Of a DNA stretch of 17,125 bases, positions 1 to 10,200 are shown one piece after another. The stretch's first letter is position 1. Every line of letters starts with the position of its first letter. The stretch covers positions 1-17,125 of the forward strand of contig JAABSN010000067.1 in NCBI GenBank assembly GCA_011390385.1, given 5' to 3'. The translations under genes and the position numbers were made by a program. The notes beneath the pieces were generated by a model. It had not been told where the DNA came from. It made no database searches and saw only the letters and a program-made list of their open reading frames with translations. The stretch comes from Thioalkalivibrio nitratireducens (GTDB taxonomy: Bacteria > Pseudomonadota > Gammaproteobacteria > Ectothiorhodospirales > Ectothiorhodospiraceae).

Positions 1-1206
1 GATGAAGTCGTCTCCGGCGCCACCAGCCAGGTTATCCTCGCCGGCGTCGCCGTAGATGGTGTCCGAGTCGTCGCCACCATCGATCGTGTCATTACCGTCG
101 CCGCCGGACAGAAAATCCTCGCCGGCGCCACCGCTGATCTGGTCGTCCCCATCGCCCCCGAGGGCGCGATCGTTGCCGGCGCCCGCGAAGATAACGTCGT
201 TGCCGCGCTCACCGAAGAGCGAATCCGCCCCGGCGCCGCCGTAAATCGTGTCGTCTCCGGCGTTACCGTGGATGACGTCCAGTCCGTCATTACCAAGCAG
301 GGTATCGGAGCCGGCGCCGCCGATGATCTCATCATTGCCGCCGTTGCCCTCGATGCGATCCGGGTCGCTTTCGCCGAAGAGCCGGTCGTCGCCTTCCCCG
401 CCGCCGATATCGTCGGCACCGGTGCCGCCGCGAACCAGATCGTCGCCGTCGCCGGCACGAATGAAATCATTGCCCGATCCACCGATGATCAGGTCGGCCC
501 CGTCCGCGGTTGCGTCGGAAACGTCGGCCCAGGCCGGCGCCGTGCCGTCGCGGTGGCCGTAGATGATGTCACCCTCACTGCCGCCTGCAAGCAAGTCGGC
601 GCCGCCGCCACCAAAGATCGTGTCGAACCCGGTCTCGCCATACACGGTGTCGTCGCCCGCGCCCGAATCCACGCGATCGTCGCCCGGGCCGCCGTAGATC
701 AGGTCGTCCCCGTCCTGGCCCAGGATCGTGTCTGCGCCCGGAAGCAGCGGCAGGCCCGTGTCCCTGACTTCGGTCACGACGCCGCCGGCCAGTCGGACAC
801 GGCCAGAGTCACCCACGATCAGATCGGCGCCCGCGCCACCCTCTATATAGTCGTCGCCGGAGCCGCCCAGGATGATGTCATCGCCGTCACCGCCGCGAAT
901 TACGTCGTTCCCCGGCAAGGGATCGGGCAGCGTTCGGTACACATCCTGCGAGATATCCCCGTTGTCCCCGAAGATGACGTCGTTACCGCCCGCGCCCTCG
1001 ACGATATCCGATCCCGTGCCGCCAAAGAGACGATCGTCGCCCCCTGAACCCGTGATGGAATCGTCGCCTACTCCGCCGTCGATGCGAGCGCCGCCGTTGC
1101 CGGTGCCGGCAAGAATCACGTCATTGCCTTCTCCTCCCTCCAGGTCGAATGCGATCCCGTCCTGGGTCACCAGCGAAAGGTCAATGATGTCGTCGCCGTC
1201 GCCGCC
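1..1206 (-). repeat. RTX nonapeptide (GGxGxDxUx) repeat block, continues past the left edge
   Basis: About 35 nonapeptides are readable, among them GGDGDDIID, GGTGSDIVE, GGDGDDIIL, GGPGDDRVD, GGAGADSLF and GGDGNDTID. They form Ca2+-binding parallel beta-rolls and are typical of substrates of type I secretion. The block is interrupted by two similar linkers (GDNGDISQDVY...LPGNDVI about 980-900 and GDSGRVRLAGG...LPGADTI about 830-720) and a third, unlike one (HRDGTAPAWADVSD, about 560-490). Neither the end of the block nor the C-terminal secretion signal is in view. Confidence 0.95.
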
Positions 1207-4200
1207 GCGGGCGATAATTCGCGCGCCGACGTCGTATCGCTGGGCCTCGCTCTCTGGAACGCCCAGCCCCGGGGCCCAGATCTCGACCTGGCCCTGGCCG
1301 GCCTGGCGGACGTAGAAGTCCTCGGCGATGTCGGTGAGATCGCCGTTGATGCGATCGTCCGCGAACATGCCCATGTTCAGCTGCAGGACGCCGCCCTCGA
1401 GTTCGGATGCCAGCCGCGGTGTGCGCTCCGGCGTGAGATCCACGCGGAACAACTCAAGCGGCGGCGTGATCTCGATTTCCTGCCGGATTGTGTCCAGCAA
1501 CAGGTTGATCTCGTAGAACGCGAACAACCGCGCGGTCCCGATCAAAGTGATATCGAACAGGAAGGGGAGCGCCGCGATGACGTTGTTGATCTTGTCGTTG
1601 AAGCGGAGCTCGGTGTCGATGATGCCGATGATCTCGCTCGGCCGCACCTTGGTATCCCCGTTGGGATCGAACAAGTCGAACAGCGCGTCGAGGAAGATTC
1701 CGCCCTCGGCGCCACCCCGTGCGATACCGAGGTTCAATTCAGCCGTGGCCGTCAGGCTGCCCGACAGCGTCACTTCCGGCGCATCGACGCCGTCGACGAA
1801 ATCGTCGAAATACAGCCCGTCGAATATCAGCGCCGGGTTGATAAAGTCACGCTCTGCGAAGCGCTGCAGGCCGTAGGTGTCGAAGCCGATCGCATGGAAG
1901 TCGATATTGGCGCCGATCCGACCAATGATGGAGACGCCCAGCGGACCGAGTACGGGGATGAAATTCTGGTACTTGAAGTCGAGGAAGAACCTCGGCATAT
2001 CGAACTTCACGAGGTCCACGGGCCGGCCCAAGACGAGACCGAATATCTGGCCCGGGTCGTCGAAGATCGGGAACTCGAATCCCTCCGAAGGCTCGACACC
2101 TGCGGAGAAGGTGGTCACAGCACCGGTCTCCGCCGGGTTAGTGTTGGGATCCGCGGAGGCAAGCGCCCCGTCGAAATCGTAGTTCAGGAACGCCTCGGTC
2201 TGCGCGATGAAGTCGTTTACGAACTCGCTTTCGCTCAGGGCCGCGAAGTTGAACTCCTCGTCCCACAACGCGAAGCCGCTCGTTGTGGGGTCGTTCAGCT
2301 CGAACACGGTCAGGTCGCCAAACACGACGTCGACGTCATCCGGGTCATCCGCCAGCGCGGCAATCTCGTTGATCAGCGTGATGATGTTGGCGACCGACTC
2401 TATGAATCCGGCATCCACGTTCCCCAACGCTGCAGCGAGATCGAGCAGGGTCACCGGCGGTCCGAGGTCCGACAAGACGGGAATCGGCGTCAGGAGGACG
2501 TCGATGACAGGCTGGAGCGGCTCGGTGATCTCGTAGACGTCCTCGAGGATGGGGAAAATCATCCGCTCGAGGAATTCTCCCAAGTCCAGGCGGATGTCGC
2601 GGAACTCGACCAGCTGCAGACCTTGCTGAATGGTGTCGTTAAGTGCCGTTCCGGTCGTCGCCATACTGTCATAGGCCCAGGACAGGTAGAACTCTGTCTC
2701 GATGGACGGGAAATTGCCGCTTCCGCCGACCAATTCGCTATCGAGCGCCAGGACGAGCCCCAACTCCGCCGAGGCATCCGCGATGAGTCCAATATTCACG
2801 CCCAACGCGCCGAGCTCTGCAAACCCGATCCGCGGGCTGCCGTCGGCCGTGTTCTCCAGGCTAACCAACAGGTTCGCGTTCAGTTCCGTGGTTCCCGGGT
2901 CATTCGGTTCGACGTCCTGATCCTGGATCGTCAGCTGCAGGAACCCGAGCCGGCCGACCAGCGTGCCGCCCACGCTTGCTGCAAGGCTGATGTTCAGCTC
3001 GTTGGTATCCCCGTCGAGGGCATCGCCGACGTCGAGATAGAAGACGTCCTCCCGGTTCAGGCCGAAGCCGAAATTCCAGCTCCAGTCCAGTGTGAGGTCG
3101 ACCTGGCCTTCGGTCTCCAGGCCAAGACCCGGGAGCCCCAGGTCGAGATCGATATCTGCTCCGGTATCCAGCACCGAAGCGCCGAGCCGCACGTCCCATT
3201 CGATGAACTGGTCTTCGGGCGCAACATTAGGATCGTCGATATTGGTCGTGAGCTTGATATCGGAGACGCTCGTCGCGGGGCTGCCGTCCGCAGCGAGCAG
3301 GAGATTCGCGCCGTCCGGCCCGAGGAACTCGAAGATCAGGGTGGAAATAAGGTTTCTGTCGGGATTTACCGACGTCTCGACGGCCTCGCGCAGAGGGGCG
3401 ACGAAGTCCGTCCTGAGGTCTTCAATGAAGTTCGCGGCCTGGCCGAGCTCGTTGCCGATCAGCGGCAGCTTCAGCTGCAGCCACTGAGCATCGAGGGCCT
3501 GCTGGAGCACTTGCAGGAAAGCATCGATACCGTCGATCGCCAGCAGGATGTTGTCCAGGAGGCTGTAGTCCTCGAAGCTGAGCAGCGAGCCCAGGTCCGG
3601 GGCGGACACCGTCACGTCCAATGGGTCGGCGGTGCCGTCAACGGTTGCGAGCGTGATGTCGCCGAGATAGCGCGTATCGGTGGGGAAATATACCGGCAGG
3701 TTGGCTGCGGCCTGCAGGGTGAGATCGCTGTCGACGTCCGCGCCAAAGTCGACATTTCCGATCAGGGTCCGTCCGTCGGTGAACAGTCCGGGGTCGAGCC
3801 CGGCCGTGAACGTCGCGTCGAAGGAAGCATTGCTGGGGTGAGCATCGCTACCGCGAATGGTCAGCCCGAACCCGGCCAGGGCTGCGCGGAAGGTCAGGTT
3901 GTCTCCGGCAGCCGACAGGGACCCGCCCAGTCCGGTCGTGTCGAACAGGTAGACGTTGGCCGGATCGTTCAGGTCCACGCCAAAGTCAAGGTCGAAGTCC
4001 ACCTGGCCGGTCGCCGCGAGACCGGCGGACGCCACCAGGTTGCCCAGGTTCTCGTCAATATTGAAATCGAGATTCAAAGCCTCGCTGAACGCTCTTGAAA
4101 GCCCGAGATCCAGGCGCAACAGGTCCGTGTCGTCGGTCGGATCCGCCGGTGTCCCATTATCGTCGCCAACCACCGAGAGGCCGATGACGTCGCTGTCGGG

Positions 4201-7200
4201 CGCAAGGCCGAACGCCTCCTTCAGCTTGGCCTCGAGGAACTGCAGGCTGCCTGAGGGATTTGCCTGCGCCTCCTGGACGATCGAGTCCAGCCGATCGGCA
4301 TAGCCCAGCAGGTCCTGGATACTGAGATTGATCAGCGGCAGAGGCTGATCGAGGAAGCCCGCACCCTCGAACTGCCGCAGGAAATCGGCAACGGCGATGA
4401 GTGCGTCGAGAATATTCGAGAAGCTGAAGCCAGGGTTGGCGAACAGCCCGAGGTCGCCGAGGTCGCTGAAGCTGACCCGTATGTCGGAAGTAGCGGGGTC
4501 ACCCACGTCGTACTCGCCGAGCCCTGCGACACTGACAGTGGGTGCAGTCCCGAAGGGGTCGCCCGCGCCGACGATTTCGATCCCGATGGACGGCGCCAGC
4601 CCTTCGGTGAGTTCGGGAATGGCCGGCTCGATCGCCAGATCGAAATCGAACTGCCCGTTGGCGGTCAGGTTCGGTACCGAAACCAGGGAGGCTGGATCCC
4701 CGGTGAGTCCGTCGATCAACTCGGACACCAGCAACCGCCCGTCCGGGCTGCTCACAGTGCTCGGCTCCTGCAGGCTGAAATCCAGGCCAAGGTCGAGGTT
4801 GCCGCCGCCGCTGAACTCCACTCCCACGAACCCGAAAGCGGCCGCTGCGTTCAAGCCGTCGGGCGTCGTGAGGCTCAGGTCCGCATTCACCGAGACATTC
4901 TCGAAGAACACACGGTCCTCCGGTGGCACGCCTCCGAGTTCGCCGCCCTCGACGGACCCGGTGCGCTCAGAGGGGGTCTCGGCATCCGCACGCAGCAAGC
5001 CAAGCCGGATCGCCGCGCGAGAGCCGTTCGCGGGCTCCACCCTGAAGCGTTCCTGCCCCGGCAGCGGGACGCCGTCGTCATCCACCTCGAAGGTATTGTC
5101 GGTCAGCACGAGCCCCGTGCCCGACTCATTTATCGCCGCGCTCACCGCACCTCCGGAAGCCGTGGCTATGGCCGTGATCACTTCTCCGAGGGTCAGTGCG
5201 CCGTCGAGCGTGACGTCAAAACTGTTGCCGTCGCTGGTGTACAGGCGCATGTCAATGGAATCAGAGGAAGTCGTGACGCTGGGGAAACCCAGCTGTTGCT
5301 CGGCCGTGGCATTGGCGCCGCCGACCTGGAACGGGGTCGTGGAGCCGACGCGGGTAAGCACCAGCAGTCCATTGGAAACCGTGGTTTCGATCGGTGAGGC
5401 CTCGCCTGCGCCGGGATCGAACACGCCCGCATTCTCGAGCGCGCGCGCAATCGCGGTATTCAGGTCGGAAGCGAGCTGCAGGACATCCCGATACGGTTGA
5501 TCCGGAACGGACAGCGTCACGGTCACCGGGGTCGAATCGAGCGTGATGTCGAAGGACGCGTCCCCGCTGAGCGCTCCGAAGCGGCTCGCCAGGCTCACCC
5601 CCGCGCGGAGGACCAGCTGGCCTGCCTCGACGCTCGCCTCTCCGTTGTTGTAGAAGCCCAGGGCCGACAATGCCGGCTGCCCGCCCTCGGAAGTGATCAC
5701 CAGGCTCGTGATCGAAGGATCCGTCGCGACCAGGAGCAGCTGCAAAGAATCGGCATCGGCTACGAGCTGGGTGTCCAGCCCGGCTGCGGCCAGCGCCGCG
5801 TTGAGGTCCGCCACGATATCCGCGACGGCAAAGTTGTCCGCGGTCTGGGCGGCCGTGAGATTGACTTCCACCCCGCTGCCCCCGTTGATCGACAGCTGGA
5901 AGCTCAGGTCCTGGCTCAAGCGCCCGTAGATCGGCCGCGTGGAGAAGGCCTGGTCGACCTTGATCAATGGCGGCTCATCCGGGCCGGCCTGATAAATCGT
6001 GTCGAGCGGCGTCGAGCTGTCGACGAGGTCGGAAAGGCCCGTGGGTGACAGGTCGACTCCCAGCGTGAAGTCGAACCCTGCAGATGCATCGAGACGGATC
6101 GAGGACTCACTTTCGACCGAGGCGATGCTGCCCAGCTCGAAGTTGAAATCCACTGGTAGCTCGATACCGGCCAACGGTTCGTTTCCTGCATTGACGCTAT
6201 AGGTCAGCAACTGCGTGACCGGGTCGTAGTCAGCCCCGATCAGTGCCGGGTCGAGACCGAGCGCCTCCGCAAGCCGGAGCACGAACTCCTGCGTCGTGCT
6301 GAACGTCGGGTTGTTGTCCGCATCCACGAGCTTGACCACGTCATCGCCGATACCGACGTTGTCCGAGGTGGTGGTGAGTTCGACCAGCACGTTTTCGGTC
6401 GGCTGATCGACCGTGTAAACGTAGAGGATGAACGAGGCCGACCCACTCAGCTGGCCATCTTCCGGCGCGTCTCCGGCGGCGGTCAGGCGCAGGCCAAAGG
6501 TGTCGGACTCGCTCGTGGCCTGCTGGAAATTCTGGAAGCCGAGCTGGCCATAGGCGCCGCTGACGCCGCTGAAGATCACGTTGGTGATGGCAGCATCAGT
6601 CACGATCAACTGCAGCCGGGACCCCTTCGCCTCCGCCCTGATGCGGCCGTCGAGGCCGGCGTCAATCAAGGTCTGATTCAGGTCGACCGCGAGGTAAGTC
6701 GCGTCATCCTGGGCCTCGTTCACCCCATCATCGAACAGCAGGGCATCTCCGACGGCATCCGCCAGATCGACCACATCTCCGATGACGGGGCCCGCGAACG
6801 GAATCTGGGTAGCGTCGAAGGGTTCACCGGACACGAGGTCATTCAACCCATCACGGAAACGCGCCAACATGCTGACGATGCCTGCAGCACTCATGTTGGT
6901 GAAGTTCGGCAGGTCCGTAAGCTTCGGCGGGAGCGGGTCAGGCTCGACGCGCCAGGTGTCCGGATCGTCGATGTCGTCCATGATCACGCGAATGCCGGTA
7001 TAGGCCGGGTTGGGATCGCCATTCTCGTCCGTCTCGTTGGGATCCGCGGCCACGCCGAGGAACGGCACTGCGATGGGCAGGAAGAACTCAGCCGGTCCGT
7101 CCACGCTCGTAGTGCTCAAGTCCGTGGCCGCGGCCACCGCGTCCGTCAGCTCCCGGAGGTCGATCCGACCGTCCACGCCATTTGTTGCCGGGTCCTCCAG

Positions 7201-10200
7201 CGTCACGGTGAAGGTCGGCGCAGCCGTGGCGGAACCGTCGACCACCTGGATGCCGAGGAATCCGAAGCGGGCCGCCGCATTAAAGTTATTGATGTCCAGG
7301 TCCAGTACGCCGGTCGCGACGGGATCACGAATGAACAGCGAGTCCAGCGCCGGGTCGCCCGCCAGGACGTTGTCGAAATCGACCCCTATAGTGAAATCAA
7401 AAGCGCCAGTGATGCTGGCTGTAGCGAGCGTGTCCACCACGAGGCCGGATACGCCATCGGAAACATCGACCCCGTAACGGATGTCCTGCACGGTGTCGAG
7501 CAATTCGTCTTCGAGATGCACGTTGAACGTCAGCTCTTTCGTCGCCGGATCGTAAGCCAGGCCCAGTTCCTCGAGTGAGATGCCCAGCGCCGAGGCCAGT
7601 TCCGCAGCCAGTTCCTGGATCGTCGGGATCGAAACGCTGCCGCTCGAGGGGCTGTTCAATGGATCGAGCACGTCCTCCTGGAACCGCGTAATGAGATCCA
7701 GCAGATTGCCGAGGGTTTCCGCGAGAAACGGCAGCTCGGAGTCGAAAACGGCAAGCTGGTCGCGGAGTTGCGTCAGGGCGGCGATGAGCTCGTCCGAGTT
7801 GTACTCGAGGAAATCGAGCATCGCCTGGCCGTCGGGGCCGGCCGCTACAGTCGCCGTAGCAGTAAACGCCTGCGGCTGGGCCAGGTCGTCCCAGGAGAGA
7901 CGTATGCCTGATTCAGCCAGGGCAATACCCTGCTCTATCCCGGGAACGATCGCCTCGACCCCGAAAATGCCGGCGAGTATGACGTCGGGCTCCCCGTCGC
8001 CCGGGTCGTTCACCACGTCAGCGGCAACCGCGCCGGAAAATTCATCGGCCAGGAGCTCAGGCACCCGGATCAGGTCATCCGTCGCCTTACTGCCCGGGTC
8101 GGAAATGTCGAAGGACACCTCGACATCCGGATCCAGGATCAATGCCGCGTCGAGTAGCTCGACCCCGAGGAAACCGATCCGACCAAAGGCCGATACGCCT
8201 TCCGAGATGACCATGTCGGTCACCGCGAGCTCAGGCACGCCACCTGAGCTCACAATGAAGAAGCCGGAACTGTCGAGGCCGAACTCCAGGTTCAAGACGA
8301 CCGTGAAGTCAATCCCCAGCAAACCATCGAGTTCGATGCCGGGCCCGCCGGACGCCGACAAGTCGAGGAAGCCCGTCAGGTCTCGCGTCAGCTGAACGTC
8401 CAGGAACCAGTCCGGAGTGCCGTCCCCATCCCGGTCTGTCGTCTCGTCGCGGACGACCGTGGCACCAAGTGCGGAAAGAGCCGTCTCGAGTTCTGCGAGC
8501 GTAGTGATGGAGCCCAGCTCCCCGATGTCCGCGAGATCGAAGCCGTTCGCCCCTTCGCCGAAGAGCCGGCCAATCAGCGTGCCCCGGTTGTCCAGCTGGG
8601 CGGTGCCATCGGGATTGATACCCGTGACGTTGAAGAGTGACTGGTCCTTGAGGCGCGGGGCAGACGTGATCGCATTGTTGAGCGCGCCGTCGAGAGACTG
8701 CAACGCAAGACCCGCGAAGACTTCGCTGGCCAGGGCACGCCCGAGCACACCGTTGCTCAATACCTCGGCAAAGGTCTGGAGACCGGCACCGAGCGCATCC
8801 ATGCTCGGGACGATAGTGCCATCGAGCGAAATGACCTCGACTGTGTCCCATCCGAATCGCTGATCCACCGTTACGCCGAACGGGCTGCGGGCGCTGACGT
8901 CGTAGTAATTGTCGCCGTCTGCAAGGTCAGTGACGCCGTCACTGTAGAGATAGTCATACGCATTGGCTGGATCAGGGCCAGCGAAGTTGAGCGTATCGTT
9001 GCCCGCGCCGCCCGAAAAGCCGAGTGCACCCGTGACCGCAATCGGTCCCGTGGAATCGTCAACGTTCAACGTGTCGTTGCCATCCCCGCCTGAGACAACG
9101 ATGCCCTCAAGCGCCGTGGCGAGCACACGAAGATCAGGCGTAGCCGGCGCGCCATCTACCAGTGGATACGCGGAAACATTCAAAAGCCACGGCCGGGCAC
9201 CATCCCTGCCGAGGTCGAAGCCATCGTCGTCGGCAGTGCCCTGCAGGAGCAGGCGGGGCGAATTGCCGGCGACAAGGCTGGCATTCGGCATGCTCCAGGC
9301 GCCGCGACCCAGCGTGGCCGCGACCAGTACATCGTCTTCCACTGAATAATCGAGATCCGTTACCAGGACCTCGGGCAAGCGTTCACCAAACTCTGTCCAC
9401 GTGCCCCCTGGCGAATTCCCGATCACGCGGTACACTCCGCCGGCGCCGCCCACTAGGACCGCCGGTGCCGTGGTCGCGTTGCCATAGGGTACAACCTCAA
9501 TGGTCTGCAGGTCGTCGGCTCCCGCCAGACCCAGCAGGTTGCCAGTCAGCTCTACGAAGACACCCGTACCCGTCGCGGCCGGGTCGGATGCTGCGGAATC
9601 CGAGAACCAGACGCCACCCTTGGTGTCGAGGATGTAGATGTGCTGCCAGTTGCGTGGATCAACCGTGATATCCCTGATCGACGGCAGCTTTTCTGACGCA
9701 GCCACAGGCACAAACGGGCCGTCCACGCTGCCCCTGACCCAGAGCGTGACGCCATCTTTGCCGCCGTCGCTAGCTATCCAGGCCACGCCGGGTACCGGGC
9801 CGGCCGAAGGGTCCTGTCCCCCGTAAACCATGCCCGTTATCGTTCCGAATCTGAGCGTGTCGACGACGTTCAGCGTGCCGGAATCGATAGTGCCGGAAAG
9901 CAACCTGGCCGTGATCCCGTCATCGAAAGACTCGACGAGGTGGTTGCTCGCCCCAACGAGCAACCAGCCAGGCTCCACAGAGTTCAACACGTAGGGCTGC
10001 ACGAATCGCTGTGCGAAGGTGCCCGTGGCCAGATTAGGAAGCTTGCTCTTCAGGTTTTCAGACTCGACATTGACAACCCGAACCCCGACGTTTGCCACGG
10101 GTCCGCCGAGGTCGACAAAACGGTTTGGCCCCGTATCGAGGTTGGGATCGAAGGTGACGGTGAGCGCCATAGCCGAAACCCCCGTCACTTCGTACAGCCC

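Larger units (their letters stand above)
2800..8450 (-). repeat. Array of ~300-residue modules (beta sandwich-like plus helical linker)
   Basis: Five copies of a block are recognisable by a GF(L)G-type strand: G codons at 8175 (FGRIGFLGVEL), 7263 (ARFGFLGIQ), 4833 (AAFGFVGVEF), 3867 (AGFGLTIRG) and 2946 (GRLGFLQL). Spacings are 304, 810, 322 and 307 residues; the long gap holds an inserted repeat family. Each copy is followed 30-34 residues later by a DG-type turn (TDDLIRVPEL, VDGRIDLREL, PDGRLLVSEL, TDGRTLIGN, ADGSPRIGF). Each is generally preceded by an FDFTxGVD-like strand (about 8310, 7395, 4000, 3095). Leu-rich helical stretches separate the copies. I do not recognise a named domain family. 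Confidence 0.65.

Noticed and set aside
1..1206. RTX-coding DNA repeats as a CRISPR array or other non-coding tandem repeat
   Set aside because: The near-repetition follows codon periodicity of GGxGxDxUx and translates without a stop; there are no constant repeats with unique spacers.
1894..4098. 734-codon open frame on the plus strand
   Set aside because: It is fully antisense to in-frame module-array codons of the giant gene, has a low-complexity Glu/Val/Arg/Gln composition with no recognisable domain, and is the expected shadow of GC-rich codon use.
4397..5500. 367-codon plus-strand open frame, and similar ones (268-1047, 7580-8395, 12193-13248)
   Set aside because: Ser/Pro/Arg-rich or Val/Ala/Asp-rich antisense translations of the giant gene; no domain, no convincing ribosome-binding site.
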